31,117 nucleotides of DNA from NCBI GenBank assembly GCA_902572065.1, contig CACGEL010000007.1, positions 1 to 31,117 of the forward strand, written 5' to 3'. A program made the position numbers and the translations under genes. The stretch is from an uncultured Prochlorococcus sp. (GTDB lineage: Bacteria > Cyanobacteriota > Cyanobacteriia > PCC-6307 > Cyanobiaceae). The notes beneath the pieces were generated by a model. It did not search any database and had not been told where the DNA came from. It saw only the letters and a program-made list of their open reading frames with translations. This document shows, one piece after another, positions 1 to 8,958 of this stretch. Position 1 is the stretch's first letter. Each line of letters opens with the position of its first letter.

Positions 1-35
1 CGAAGATCTAAAGTTTTTGATTTTCATCATTTTCT

Positions 36-41
36 TATAGT
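36..41 (+). promoter_or_regulatory. possible -10 element of psaA-psaB
   Basis: TATAGT lies about 70 nt upstream of the psaA start. No convincing -35 box sits at the right distance, but -35 boxes are often weak in this group. The window begins only 110 bp before psaA, so other promoters may lie outside it. This is a motif match only. Confidence 0.22.
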
Positions 42-100
42 TTATCATTATCAAGGTAAGCTCTGGATTTGATAAATCTTCTTTAAATTCAATTATTTTT

Positions 101-106
101 GAGGTG
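101..106 (+). promoter_or_regulatory. Shine-Dalgarno site of psaA
   Basis: GAGGTG ends 4 nt before the psaA ATG and matches the anti-Shine-Dalgarno sequence well. Several other genes in this window have no visible site, so this one marks a well-translated gene and confirms the start at 111. Confidence 0.6.
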
Positions 107-110
107 CTAG

Positions 111-2414
111 ATGACCATTAGCCCACCAGAAAGTGGAGAAAAAAACAAAAAAGTTTTGGAAGAGCCCGTAAAGGCTGATCCAAGACCTATTGATTTTGCC
201 AAATTAGATAAACCAGGTTTCTGGTCCAGTAAATTATCCAAAGGTCCAAAAACTACAACTTGGATTTGGAATTTACATGCCGATGCCCATGATTTTGATA
301 TTCATACGGGAGATGCTGAAGAAGCAACAAGAAAAATCTTCTCAGCTCACTTTGGACATCTTGCAATTATTTTTATATGGATGAGTGCAGCATTTTTCCA
401 TGGAGCAAGATTTTCAAATTATTCAGGTTGGTTAGCTGATCCAACTAATGTAAAACCAGGAGCTCAGCAAGTTTGGGCAGTAGTTGGCCAAGAGATGCTA
501 AATGGTAATCTTGGTGCTGATTACAATGGGATCCAAATAAGCTCTGGTATTTTCCATATGTGGAGAGCTTGGGGTATTACTAACGAAAGTGAGTTAATGG
601 CTCTAGCTATTGGTGCAGTAATTATGGCTGCTCTTATGCTTCATGGCGGAATATATCATTATCATAAGGCCGCTCCAAAAATGGAATGGTTCCAAAATAT
701 TGAGTCAATGCTCAATCACCATATCGCAGGTTTGGTTGGACTTGGATCATTAGCTTGGGCAGGGCATTGTATTCATATTGGTGCACCTACGGCTGCTCTT
801 CTAGATGCAATTGATGCTGGATCTCCTCTAGTTATTAATGGTAAAGAGATAGCAACTATTGCAGATATGCCAATGCCTCATCAGCTTTGTGATCCACAAA
901 TAATTGGTCAGATTTTCCCTGGCTTAGCTAGTGGAGTTGGTAATTTCTTTAGTCTTAATTGGTTTGCTTTCTCAGATTTCTTAACTTTTAAAGGTGGGTT
1001 AAACCCCGTTACTGGAAGCTTATGGATGACTGATATTGCTCATCATCATTTAGCTTTTGGTGTAATTGCAATTATTGGAGGACATTTATATAGAACTAAT
1101 TATGGAATAGGCTCAAGTATGAAAGAGATATTAGAAGCTCACCAAGGAGACCCAATATTATTCCCTGCTCCAAAAGGTCATCAAGGACTTTTTGAGTTCA
1201 TGGCTGAAAGTAGACATGCGCAGCTATCTGTAAACCTCGCATGTTTAGGTTCTCTTAGCATCTTGATTTCTCATCATATGTATGCGATGCCTCCATATCC
1301 TTACATAGCAACTGATTATATGACTGTTCTTGGTTTATTCACACATCATATGTGGATAGGAGCTTTATTTATAGTCGGAGCCGGAGCTCATGCTGGTATA
1401 GCTATGGTAAGAGACTATGATCCTGCAAAACATATAGATAATGTTTTAGACAGGATTTTAAAAGCTAGAGATGCCTTAATAAGTCATCTTAATTGGGTTT
1501 GTATGTGGTTAGGTTTCCATAGCTTTGGACTTTATGTTCACAACGATACTATGAGAGCTTTAGGTAGACCTCAGGATATGTTTAGTGATAGTGCAATTCA
1601 ACTGCAACCAATATTTGCTCAGTGGATTCAAAATATTCAATCTTCTGCTGTAGGAACTTCAATCTTAGCTGGTACTCCAGATGGATTACCCCAAAAAGCT
1701 TTAAGTGAAGTTTTTAACGGAAGTTTAGTTGAAGTAGGTGGAAAAGTCGCAATAGCTCCAATTCAACTTGGAACTGCTGATTTGATGATCCATCATATTC
1801 ATGCTTTCCAAATACATGTAACCGTTTTAATACTCCTTAAAGGTGTACTTTACGCAAGAAGTTCAAGACTAATTCCTGATAAAGCTTCTCTTGGATTTAG
1901 ATTTCCTTGTGATGGACCTGGAAGAGGTGGTACTTGTCAAGTCTCATCTTGGGATCATGTATTCTTAGCTCTTTTCTGGATGTATAACTGCATATCAATT
2001 GTTATATTCCACTTCTCTTGGAAAATGCAAAGCGACGTTTGGGGACTAACAGGAGGCAACTTCTCTCAAAGTGGTATCACTATCAATGGTTGGTTAAGAG
2101 ATTTCCTATGGGCTCAATCTTCTCAGGTACTTACAAGTTATGGTGAAGCTATTAGCATGTATGGTTTGATGTTCTTAGGAGCTCACTTCGTATGGGCATT
2201 CAGTTTGATGTTCCTATTTAGTGGAAGGGGTTATTGGCAAGAATTATTCGAATCAATAGTATGGGCTCATAACAAGCTTAAAGTTGCTCCAACTATCCAA
2301 CCTAGAGCTCTTTCTATTACTCAAGGTAGAGCTGTTGGTGTAGCTCACTTCCTTGTTGGTGGTATAGCAACTACTTGGGCATTCTTCCATGCCCGCCTCT
2401 TTGGCCTAGGCTAA
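111..2414 (+). CDS. psaA: photosystem I P700 chlorophyll a apoprotein A1
   Basis: One of the two large core subunits of photosystem I in the thylakoid membrane. With PsaB it binds P700, most antenna chlorophyll and the electron-transfer cofactors. At 767 aa it has the usual length. The FX iron-sulfur loop [12 protein letters not shown] is at residues 598-609, with cysteines 600 and 609 as this subunit's cluster ligands. Many conserved histidines lie in hydrophobic helices (for example the HHH in [10 protein letters not shown]), as expected for chlorophyll ligands across eleven membrane spans. The start follows a clear GAGGTG ribosome site. psaB begins 28 nt after the stop and no terminator lies between them, so the two are co-transcribed. 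Identity is certain from the sequence. Confidence 0.99.
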   Translation: MTISPPESGEKNKKVLEEPVKADPRPIDFAKLDKPGFWSSKLSKGPKTTTWIWNLHADAHDFDIHTGDAEEATRKIFSAHFGHLAIIFIWMSAAFFHGARFSNYSGWLADPTNVKPGAQQVWAVVGQEMLNGNLGADYNGIQISSGIFHMWRAWGITNESELMALAIGAVIMAALMLHGGIYHYHKAAPKMEWFQNIESMLNHHIAGLVGLGSLAWAGHCIHIGAPTAALLDAIDAGSPLVINGKEIATIADMPMPHQLCDPQIIGQIFPGLASGVGNFFSLNWFAFSDFLTFKGGLNPVTGSLWMTDIAHHHLAFGVIAIIGGHLYRTNYGIGSSMKEILEAHQGDPILFPAPKGHQGLFEFMAESRHAQLSVNLACLGSLSILISHHMYAMPPYPYIATDYMTVLGLFTHHMWIGALFIVGAGAHAGIAMVRDYDPAKHIDNVLDRILKARDALISHLNWVCMWLGFHSFGLYVHNDTMRALGRPQDMFSDSAIQLQPIFAQWIQNIQSSAVGTSILAGTPDGLPQKALSEVFNGSLVEVGGKVAIAPIQLGTADLMIHHIHAFQIHVTVLILLKGVLYARSSRLIPDKASLGFRFPCDGPGRGGTCQVSSWDHVFLALFWMYNCISIVIFHFSWKMQSDVWGLTGGNFSQSGITINGWLRDFLWAQSSQVLTSYGEAISMYGLMFLGAHFVWAFSLMFLFSGRGYWQELFESIVWAHNKLKVAPTIQPRALSITQGRAVGVAHFLVGGIATTWAFFHARLFGLG

Positions 2415-2442
2415 AAAACCTGAACTTTACCTTTTTAATTCA

Positions 2443-4671
2443 ATGGCAACAAAATTTCCATCATTTAACCAGGGTCTAGCTCAGGACCCGACTACACGCC
2501 GAATATGGTACGGAATAGCTACTGCTCATGACTTTGAAAGTCATGATGGCATGACTGAAGAAAAGCTTTATCAGAAGTTATTTTCTACACATTTTGGTCA
2601 CCTTGCAATAATTGCACTTTGGGTAGCTGGAAACCTATTTCATATTGCTTGGCAGGGCAATTTCGAGCAATTTGTAATAGACCCCACGCATGTTCGTCCA
2701 ATAGCTCATGCTATTTGGGATCCTCATTTCGGATCTGGAATTACAGAAGCAATGACTCAAGCTGGGGCTAATGGTCCAGTAAACATAGCCTACTCAGGCC
2801 TTTACCATTGGTGGTACACAATAGGTATGAGAACTAACGAGCAACTCTTTCAAGCTTCAATATTTATGAGTATTTTAGCTTGTTGGACCTTATTTGCTGG
2901 TTGGTTACATTTACAGCCAAAATTCAGACCTTCACTTGCATGGTTCAAAAATGCAGAGGCTAGATTAAATCATCATTTATCTGTTTTATTTGGTTTCAGC
3001 AGTATTGCTTGGACAGGACATTTAGTTCATGTAGCTATTCCTGAATCCAGAGGTCAGCATGTTGGTTGGGATAATTGGTTAACAGTTCTTCCTCATCCTG
3101 CAGGCTTAGCACCTTTCTTTACTCTTAATTGGGGAGCATATGCTCAAAATCCAGATTCTTTAAACCAAGTATTTGGTACTTCAGAAGGGGCTGGAACAGC
3201 AATCTTTACATTCTTAGGTGGTCTCCATCCTCAAAGTGAAGCTTTATGGCTAACTGATATTGCTCATCATCACATAGCAATTGGGACAGTATTAGTTATT
3301 GCTGGTCACATGTATAGAAATACTTTTGGAATAGGCCATAGTCTTAAGGAAATTACTGAATCTCACAATACTAGGCATCCAAATGATCCGCATAAAGGGA
3401 GTTTTGGAATTAATCATGATGGGATTTATGAGACAGTAAATAATTCTTTGCATTTTCAGTTAGGTTTAGCCTTGGCATCGCTTGGAGTTGCTACTTCTTT
3501 GGTTGCTCAACATATGGGTGCGCTACCTTCATATGCATTTATTGCAAGAGATTACACTACTCAATCTGCTCTTTATACTCATCATCAATATATAGCTATG
3601 TTCTTGATGGTTGGAGCTTTTGCTCATGGAGCAATCTTCTTCGTAAGAGATTATGATCCTGAATTAAATAAAGACAATGTTTTAGCTAGAGTTTTAGGAA
3701 CTAAAGAAGCCTTAATAAGTCACCTAAGTTGGGTAACTATGTTACTTGGTTTCCATACTTTAGGAATATATGTTCATAATGATGTTGTTGTAGCTTTTGG
3801 TAATCCAGAAAAACAAATTTTAATTGAACCTGTTTTTGCTCAGTTTGTTCAAGCAGCCCAAGGTAAAATGATGTATGGTTTTGATGCTTTATTGTCTGAC
3901 CCTGCTAGTTCTGCAAGTGTTGCAGCAAATTCTTTACCAGGTAATCATTACTGGATGGATTTAATTAATAGACAAGATGCTCTTAGTTCTTTCTTACCTA
4001 TAGGCCCTGCAGATTTCTTAGTTCATCATGCAATTGCTCTTGGACTTCATACAACTGCATTAATCCTTATTAAAGGAGCTTTAGATGCAAGAGGAACAAA
4101 ACTAATTCCAGATAAGAAAGATTTGGGCTATGCATTCCCTTGTGACGGACCAGGTCGTGGAGGTACTTGTGATAGTTCATCATGGGATGCTATGTATCTT
4201 GCAATGTTCTGGGCTTTGAACTTGTTGGCATGGGTAACTTTCTACTGGCATTGGAAACATTTAGCTATTTGGCAAGGTAATGTAGCTCAATTTAATGAGT
4301 CCGGTACTTATTTAATGGGTTGGTTTAGAGATTATCTTTGGTTAAATTCTTCTCAACTAATTAATGGATATAACCCATTTGGGGTCAACTCCTTATCCCC
4401 TTGGGCTTGGATGTTCCTATTTGGACATTTAGTATGGGCTACTGGATTCATGTTCTTGATATCATGGCGTGGTTACTGGCAAGAATTAATTGAGACATTA
4501 GTGTGGGCACACCAGCGTACTCCAATAGCTAATCTTGTAGGCTGGAGAGACAAGCCAGTTGCACTTTCAATTGTTCAAGCAAGATTAGTTGGATTGGCTC
4601 ATTTTACAATTGGAAACATCCTTACTTTTGGAGCATTTGTTATCGCATCTACTTCAGGTAAGTTTGGATAA
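2443..4671 (+). CDS. psaB: photosystem I P700 chlorophyll a apoprotein A2
   Basis: The second large core subunit of photosystem I and heterodimer partner of PsaA. At 742 aa it has normal length. The FX-binding loop is at residues 565-576 ([12 protein letters not shown]) with ligands Cys567 and Cys576. The N-terminus [16 protein letters not shown] is typical of PsaB and fixes the start. Histidine-rich transmembrane helices run throughout. It is the second gene of the psaA-psaB transcript, which ends at the strong hairpin plus T-tract about 20 nt after the stop codon. No damage or unusual residues are evident. Confidence 0.99.
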   Translation: MATKFPSFNQGLAQDPTTRRIWYGIATAHDFESHDGMTEEKLYQKLFSTHFGHLAIIALWVAGNLFHIAWQGNFEQFVIDPTHVRPIAHAIWDPHFGSGITEAMTQAGANGPVNIAYSGLYHWWYTIGMRTNEQLFQASIFMSILACWTLFAGWLHLQPKFRPSLAWFKNAEARLNHHLSVLFGFSSIAWTGHLVHVAIPESRGQHVGWDNWLTVLPHPAGLAPFFTLNWGAYAQNPDSLNQVFGTSEGAGTAIFTFLGGLHPQSEALWLTDIAHHHIAIGTVLVIAGHMYRNTFGIGHSLKEITESHNTRHPNDPHKGSFGINHDGIYETVNNSLHFQLGLALASLGVATSLVAQHMGALPSYAFIARDYTTQSALYTHHQYIAMFLMVGAFAHGAIFFVRDYDPELNKDNVLARVLGTKEALISHLSWVTMLLGFHTLGIYVHNDVVVAFGNPEKQILIEPVFAQFVQAAQGKMMYGFDALLSDPASSASVAANSLPGNHYWMDLINRQDALSSFLPIGPADFLVHHAIALGLHTTALILIKGALDARGTKLIPDKKDLGYAFPCDGPGRGGTCDSSSWDAMYLAMFWALNLLAWVTFYWHWKHLAIWQGNVAQFNESGTYLMGWFRDYLWLNSSQLINGYNPFGVNSLSPWAWMFLFGHLVWATGFMFLISWRGYWQELIETLVWAHQRTPIANLVGWRDKPVALSIVQARLVGLAHFTIGNILTFGAFVIASTSGKFG

Positions 4672-4689
4672 AATCCGTTCAAATTATAT

Positions 4690-4719
4690 AAATCACCACA
4701 TAAGTGGTGATTTTTTTTT
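4690..4719 (+). terminator. intrinsic terminator of psaA-psaB
   Basis: A perfect 10-bp stem (AAATCACCAC at 4690-4699 pairing with 4704-4713) has a 4-nt ATAA loop. The end of the right arm merges into an unbroken T-run at 4711-4719. It begins 19 nt after the psaB stop. This is the cleanest rho-independent terminator in the window and separates psaAB from psaI-psaL. Confidence 0.92.
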
Positions 4720-4851
4720 GTTATTTTTTATTCTTCTAAATTAATTAAAATTAAAAGATTAATAATCGCTAATCATATTAAAAATTTTAATGAGTGAATC
4801 TCTCTTTGCTTTTTTTAATTAGAGTGAGAGCTTTGATTATTGATTATTTGA

Positions 4852-5180
4852 AATGATTATGTACATGACGTCTTGAAAGATACTAATTAAAGTGTATTTG
4901 ATGGATTAACTAATAAGATTAAGGAACTATTAGTTATTTCACTTAGAAAAATTACAAATAAACTTAATTAATTTCAGCAGCTTTGGTTAATTATAAAGGT
5001 GAAATTTTAATTACTTTAGATGGGTACTTATGAAATGAGGCTAATCACATTCCAGAATTAATTTTACCTATACATCAAAGTAATGATTTGGATTATGGAT
5101 GGAAATATGATCGAAAAGATAAATTAATTAACAGACTTAGACTATCAAAAATTGCATATAAGCTAATAGTATTTATATAA
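4852..5180 (+). pseudogene. probable decayed protein-coding gene between psaB and psaI
   Basis: Two adjoining forward reading frames look coding but are interrupted. The first runs from 4852 to 4968 and reads NDYVHDVLKDTN, a TAA at 4888-4890, then a stretch beginning SVFDGLTNKIKELLVISLRK. The second frame opens at about 4968, reads through LVNYKGEILITLDGYL, meets a TGA at 5031-5033 where TGG would fit, and continues for 48 codons (NEANHIPELILP..., GWKYDRKDKLINRL...) to a TAA at 5178-5180. The mix of D, E, G, W, H, P and Q is unlike noise in AT-rich DNA. The simplest reading is one gene of about 110 codons with two nonsense changes and one frameshift near 4968. I do not recognise the family, and sequencing errors or chance open frames remain possible. 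Confidence 0.42.
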
Positions 5181-5298
5181 TATTTTCTTTAAAAAAAATT
5201 GAGTATATAAAAAGTTAATAATTTTTATATCATCCAGTAATAAAAGTTACACTATTTCTCATATAAATATTAAAGTATTCATAGATGTTAAATCAATT
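5181..5298. other. psaI-psaL upstream region
   Basis: This very AT-rich stretch must hold the psaI-psaL promoter, because the psaAB terminator lies upstream. The best -10-like string is TATAAA at 5262-5267, 31 nt before the psaI ATG. No well-placed -35 box and no strong hairpin were seen. The region from the psaAB terminator to 4851 holds only a 10-codon ATG frame (4790-4822) and nothing else recognisable. Confidence 0.35.
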
Positions 5299-5412
5299 AT
5301 GTCATCTGAATTTTCAAATCTTCTACCTTCGGTTTTTGTTCCAATGATTGGATTGGTAGCACCTGCTGTATTTATTGTTTTAATAGGCAGATTCATAACA
5401 GCTACTGAATAA
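5299..5412 (+). CDS. psaI: photosystem I reaction centre subunit VIII
   Basis: A 37-residue single-span membrane protein reading MSSEFSNLLPSVFVPMIGLV and onward, ending FITATE. The run from about residue 8 to 33 is hydrophobic, and the pattern LPSVFVPMIGLVAPA is typical of PsaI. PsaI sits at the periphery of photosystem I beside PsaL and helps stabilise PsaL and trimer formation. psaL starts 30 nt downstream on the same strand, which is the usual cyanobacterial order and supports both identity and co-transcription. The start is the ATG at 5299; another ATG at 5285 is in a different frame. Confidence 0.9.
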   Translation: MSSEFSNLLPSVFVPMIGLVAPAVFIVLIGRFITATE

Positions 5413-5442
5413 AAATCAATTATCACATTATCTTTTTTTACA

Positions 5443-6045
5443 ATGAGCGATTCAAAAACACCAAGTAAAGAATTATTAGGAGCAGCTCCTAAATTTGCTG
5501 AGAAATATATAGATCAAAGTGTTCAACCAACAGATATTGGTATCGCAGAACAATGGGCTGTCAAAACAGTTTCTGATCCATGTGTTGGAAATTTAGCAAC
5601 TCCTGTTAATAGTGGTTATTTTACTAAAGCTTTTATAAATAATTTACCTTTTTATAGAGAAGGAATTTCTCCAAATTTTAGAGGTCTTGAAACTGGAGCA
5701 GCTTTTGGTTATCTCTTGTATGGTCCATTTACAATGACTGGCCCTTTAAGAAATTCTGATTTTGCATTAACTGCGGGACTACTTGCGGCTGTAGGAGCTG
5801 TTCATATTTTGACAGCACTTTTAGTTCTTTACAATGCTCCAGGAAAAGCTCCTAATGTTCAACCTGCTGATGCTACTGTAAATAATCCTCCAGCAGATTT
5901 ATTTACGAGAGCAGGATGGGCTGATTTTACAAGTGGTTTTTGGTTGGGTGGTTGTGGTGGTGCAGTATTTGCATGGCTTCTTGTAGGAACACTTCATTTA
6001 AACACCATAATGCAATTAATTCAAAATATTTGGACTAATGGTTAA
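5443..6045 (+). CDS. psaL: photosystem I reaction centre subunit XI
   Basis: PsaL forms the central contact of photosystem I trimers in the thylakoid membrane. The protein is 200 aa. A soluble N-terminal part contains the conserved [20 protein letters not shown] (about residues 49-68) and [19 protein letters not shown] (about 78-96). Hydrophobic helices follow at about 106-131 and 166-186, with another near 84-100. It follows psaI by 30 nt and is the last gene of that short transcript. The next gene points the other way, with 52 nt between stops and no obvious hairpin. Identity is secure; the length is slightly above that of freshwater homologues because of the N-terminal extension. Confidence 0.97.
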   Translation: MSDSKTPSKELLGAAPKFAEKYIDQSVQPTDIGIAEQWAVKTVSDPCVGNLATPVNSGYFTKAFINNLPFYREGISPNFRGLETGAAFGYLLYGPFTMTGPLRNSDFALTAGLLAAVGAVHILTALLVLYNAPGKAPNVQPADATVNNPPADLFTRAGWADFTSGFWLGGCGGAVFAWLLVGTLHLNTIMQLIQNIWTNG

Positions 6046-6097
6046 TTTTATAATTCACCTAAAGTAAATTCAATAGATATCTTAAATATATAAAAAT

Positions 6098-6850
6098 TTA
6101 TCTAATAGTCTTATTCCATCTGTATGATCGAATAATTCTTCCTGCAGAAATAAGTTTGTTTTGATAATGGGTAGATATTTTATCATTAGTTTCTTTTAGA
6201 GTGTCTATACCGATACCATTTCTTCCGTAATCAGAACCGGAACTATGATAATAAAATCCGTCTCCTATATATATACCAACATGATCACATTTTTTTTTGT
6301 TTCCAAAAAATAAAATATCTCCTTTTTTAAGTGAATATTTGTTTTCTGTAAAATTGAAAAGATGCTTACAAAAACTTTTAATTTGATATGAATCTCTAGG
6401 TATATAAATCTCATGATTTAAAAAAGCAGATTGAATTAAACCAGAACAGTCAAAATTAGGCCCTAATGTACCACCCCATAGATATTTATTTTTTAACTTT
6501 GATTGATCTTTGATCCAGTTTAGAATCAATGGAATTTTTTCTTGTATAGATGTTGCTTTAGATTCGACAAAATTTTTTTTATAATCAAATTTCTCAATAG
6601 ATAAATTATCTAAGTCAATCCAGCATATATAACCATCTTCATAAAATTGAACCAATATCCTAGATAAATTTTTTTTAATTTGATAAAAACTTGGATAAAT
6701 TAGTCTAAAAATTCTATTTTTGAATATTTCGGTTACTAAATTATTTTCAGTTTCACTTTGATATCCAGAAATATTAATTTTTACTTTCCACCAAATAGTT
6801 TTTGAAAAATTAGTTTGCTTAAATAGTGAGATAGGGTCTATATCTTTCAT
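6098..6850 (-). CDS. NlpC/P60 family cell-wall hydrolase
   Basis: A 250-aa protein with a C-terminal NlpC/P60 cysteine peptidase domain (about residues 110-240). Visible catalytic elements are Cys135 in NFDCSGLIQ, His190 in CDHVGIYIGDG and His202 in YHSSGS. The N-terminal 20-85 region fits an SH3b-like substrate-recognition domain (VQFYEDGYICWIDLD). Such enzymes usually cut D-Glu to diaminopimelate links in peptidoglycan stem peptides or recycled muropeptides. No signal peptide or membrane span is seen, so a cytoplasmic recycling role or non-classical export is inferred. It is divergent from the serine hydrolase that begins 4 nt away, and the two may share control. Substrate is not readable from sequence. 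Confidence 0.88.
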   Translation of the reverse strand: MKDIDPISLFKQTNFSKTIWWKVKINISGYQSETENNLVTEIFKNRIFRLIYPSFYQIKKNLSRILVQFYEDGYICWIDLDNLSIEKFDYKKNFVESKATSIQEKIPLILNWIKDQSKLKNKYLWGGTLGPNFDCSGLIQSAFLNHEIYIPRDSYQIKSFCKHLFNFTENKYSLKKGDILFFGNKKKCDHVGIYIGDGFYYHSSGSDYGRNGIGIDTLKETNDKISTHYQNKLISAGRIIRSYRWNKTIR

Positions 6851-6853
6851 AAA

Positions 6854-7753
6854 ATGTCTTTTTATTATTTACGAGAAGAAATGGGTTTAGTATTAAATGA
6901 TATTTTAGACAGAGTTTGTTCTAAAAATAAAGAAAATTTAAAGAATGATATCGCAATAACTTGGATCAATTATAAAAGTGACAATGATTTTATAAATAAA
7001 GGCTTTGGATTTGGAATTAATAATAATAAACTAATTTATCCTGCAAGCATTGTGAAGCTAGTTTATGCCCTTGCTGCATACTCATGGATTGAAACAAAGA
7101 AAATATTATTTAGCGAAGAAATAAGTGATGCAGTCTATAAAATGCTTTTTTACTCAAGTAATGATGCCACAAGTTTTTTAATTGATATCATCACTGGGAC
7201 TACAAGTGGTCCATGTATAGAAGGAGATATTTGGGAGAATTGGAAATATCAAAGGGCAATAATCAATGATTGGTTAAAAGAGCTTAATTGGCATGAAGTA
7301 TCTGAAATAAATTGCTGCCAAAAAACATGGGATGATGGACCATTTGGCCGAGAAAAAGAATTTTATGGAACTGAAAACAAAAATAGAAATATGTTAACAA
7401 CCGATTTATCTGCAAGGGTTTTGCAGGAGATAATGATAAAACTTGATTATAAAAAAGATAATTTAAACCTAAGAAGTTTTTTAAAAAGAAATTTAAATAA
7501 GAATGTTCTTAATAAGGATCCTCTGAATCAAGTAGATGGTTTTTTAGGAGAGGGATTACCAGAGAATATTAATTTCTGGAGTAAAGCAGGTTTGATGTCA
7601 CAAGTGAGACATGATGCCGCTTGGTGGGTCAATAATGACTCATTACAAACTTTATTAGTTGTTTTTGGTAATGGAGCAAAATATGTTAAGGATGAGACTT
7701 TATTTCCCGAAATATCCAATGCTGTCTATAAATTTAATAATAATTTGGTTTGA
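6854..7753 (+). CDS. class A beta-lactamase-like serine hydrolase
   Basis: A 299-aa protein of the penicillin-binding/beta-lactamase serine hydrolase fold. The nucleophile motif SxxK is S65-I-V-K68 (in PASIVKLVYALAAY), the SxN motif is S101-S-N103 (SSNDATS), and the KTG-like motif is K244-A-G246 followed by LMSQVRHDAAWW. No signal peptide is evident, which is unusual for an antibiotic-hydrolysing enzyme. A peptidoglycan or amide/ester hydrolase role is as likely as beta-lactam resistance. ATG at 6854 gives the longest form. ATG at 6881 (Met10, preceded by GAGAAGAA) is a credible alternative and would leave 30 bp for control signals. It converges with the 76-aa unknown, with 2 bp between the stops. 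Confidence 0.85.
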   Translation: MSFYYLREEMGLVLNDILDRVCSKNKENLKNDIAITWINYKSDNDFINKGFGFGINNNKLIYPASIVKLVYALAAYSWIETKKILFSEEISDAVYKMLFYSSNDATSFLIDIITGTTSGPCIEGDIWENWKYQRAIINDWLKELNWHEVSEINCCQKTWDDGPFGREKEFYGTENKNRNMLTTDLSARVLQEIMIKLDYKKDNLNLRSFLKRNLNKNVLNKDPLNQVDGFLGEGLPENINFWSKAGLMSQVRHDAAWWVNNDSLQTLLVVFGNGAKYVKDETLFPEISNAVYKFNNNLV

Positions 7754-7755
7754 AA

Positions 7756-7986
7756 TTAATTTAAGTCATCTAAGCAATCTATATCTAATTTATTTGTATA
7801 AGCTTCGTAAGGTAACATCATTACCTCATCAAAATCTAATTCATTCAAAATCCATTCCTTATATTCCGCTATTAAACTATTTCTATCTTTATTATCTAAT
7901 TCATGAATACGTAATGCAGTATCTTTAAGATTTTCTTTAATTAGATTTTCAAGTTCTTTTTTATTCATATTAGTTTGCTTCTCCAT
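7756..7986 (-). CDS. hypothetical protein, 76 aa, downstream of the recombinase-like gene
   Basis: An unrecognised small, acidic, probably helical soluble protein. It begins MEKQTNMNKKELENLIKENL and ends in the acidic LDIDCLDDLN. No membrane span, cysteine pair or metal motif is seen. Its ATG at 7986 lies inside the end of the recombinase-like gene (17-nt overlap). An alternative start at 7968 (Met7) sits 1 nt after that gene's stop. Either arrangement implies translational coupling and joint function or regulation with the upstream gene. Coding is supported by the uninterrupted frame, the non-random composition and the coupling geometry; function is unknown. Confidence 0.6.
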   Translation of the reverse strand: MEKQTNMNKKELENLIKENLKDTALRIHELDNKDRNSLIAEYKEWILNELDFDEVMMLPYEAYTNKLDIDCLDDLN

Positions 7987-8656
7987 CTAAAATTATTCTT
8001 CTAATTGTTGATAAAGAAATTCCAGTTTGAGTTCTGATTGATCGATATGAACAACCCTCACTACGTAACCTCATAACTAGTGATTCTTTTAAAGGACTAA
8101 TTTTTGGTCTACCTCCTAAATTGCTTCCATTTAATCTTCTTCGTAAAATAAGTTCTTTTTTTCTTTCTCCTAAACACTCATTATCTAAATTATCTAACTC
8201 ATATAAAATATTAAAGACTGAAGAAGATATATCTTGGGAATTTTTTGGAGACAAAAAACCAGATAAGGTTCTCAACTTAACATTATTGTTCAAGAGTTTA
8301 TTAATTGTTTTTATACATTCATTTCTATTAGAAAATGCCCTATCTAGTTTCGTAATTATTAATTCATCTCCTTTTGACAAATAATTTAGAGCTTTTCTAA
8401 GTTCGGGTTTTATTTCTTCATCTGCACTGATGATTTCGGAAAATATTAAGCTGCAACCTTCATTCTTTAGGCTTTTTATTTGTTCTTTTAAGTAATCAAA
8501 TTCATTATCTATAGCTCTTGCATATCCAATAGATTTGAATTTTTTATTTTTTTCAGATAAAAGAAAACGTTTTCTTTTAAATTTCAAAGTCAAAGTTTTA
8601 ATACATATATTTTTAACTGTACCAAATACTTTTAATAAAAACACTTTATAGAACAT
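7970..8656 (-). CDS. serine resolvase/invertase-like protein lacking the catalytic serine
   Basis: A 228-aa protein with the resolvase fold: IGYAR at 43-47, GDELIITKLDR at 96-106, and a C-terminal GGRPKISPLKESLVMRLRSEG segment with a helix-turn-helix (about 181-222, ending SLSTIRRII). In active serine recombinases YAR is followed by V-S-T with the nucleophilic serine. Here it reads A48-I49-D50, so isoleucine stands at the serine position, and the LDRxxR arginine after LDR is also shifted or lost (LDRAFSNR). The N-terminal 40 residues are a basic extension. Likely a DNA-binding relic or a repurposed regulator rather than an active recombinase (inference). No inverted repeats, transposase partner or att site were found nearby. 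There is no in-frame Met between residue 1 and the domain, so the ATG at 8656 is used. Confidence 0.75.
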   Translation of the reverse strand: MFYKVFLLKVFGTVKNICIKTLTLKFKRKRFLLSEKNKKFKSIGYARAIDNEFDYLKEQIKSLKNEGCSLIFSEIISADEEIKPELRKALNYLSKGDELIITKLDRAFSNRNECIKTINKLLNNNVKLRTLSGFLSPKNSQDISSSVFNILYELDNLDNECLGERKKELILRRRLNGSNLGGRPKISPLKESLVMRLRSEGCSYRSIRTQTGISLSTIRRIILDGEAN

Positions 8657-8958
8657 ATTTTAATATATATAAAAATGTTAATAGCTAAATTTTTATATTA
8701 AAGTATGATCGAAAACTATACTAATAATAACGTTCTAGATATTGTTCTAGTTTATGTTTTCATAATACTTAGTTTTTTGAAGTAATTAGTCTTTATGGGA
8801 AATATTTGAAAAAGATTAAAAACTATTTCGCCAAACGTAAATTTTTAATTTCTTCTAGCATTAATTGGAAAGTTAATTTCTTAATTTGAAGGAAATAAAA
8901 ATAGTAAAGTTTTACTATTTTGATTAAAATTGGATGTAATTGAGTTGAATAAATTAAT
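8657..8958. other. intergenic region between the recombinase-like gene and lipA
   Basis: An AT-rich 302-bp gap between divergent genes. It must hold promoters for both. Contents seen: a 26-codon ATG frame at 8705-8785 with a hydrophobic C-terminal half (coding status doubtful), and a perfect 24-bp dyad at 8898-8921 close to lipA. No tRNA-like or strong terminator structure was seen. Confidence 0.5.
8898..8921. promoter_or_regulatory. perfect inverted repeat upstream of lipA
   Basis: AAAATAGTAAA (8898-8908) is mirrored as TTTACTATTTT (8911-8921) with a 2-nt centre. The dyad ends 37 nt before the lipA start codon. The spacing and symmetry fit an operator for a dimeric regulator. As RNA it would be a weak AT-rich hairpin without a following T-run, so a forward terminator is unlikely. 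Confidence 0.35.

Noticed and set aside
4790..4822. 10-codon frame MSESLFAFFN after psaB
   Set aside because: Too short, with no membrane or family pattern and no ribosome site; at most a 5' scrap of the decayed gene that follows.
7659..7928. 89-codon plus-strand frame overlapping the serine-hydrolase end and the 76-aa gene
   Set aside because: It begins inside a well-supported gene and then runs antisense to the 76-aa gene; its hydrophobic, Tyr/Leu-rich composition is typical of AT-rich shadow frames.
7756..8656. The recombinase-like gene as part of an insertion sequence, integron or phage remnant
   Set aside because: No terminal inverted repeats, direct duplications, tRNA attachment site or transposase partner were seen; the HTH is C-terminal, unlike IS607-type transposases, and the catalytic serine is missing.
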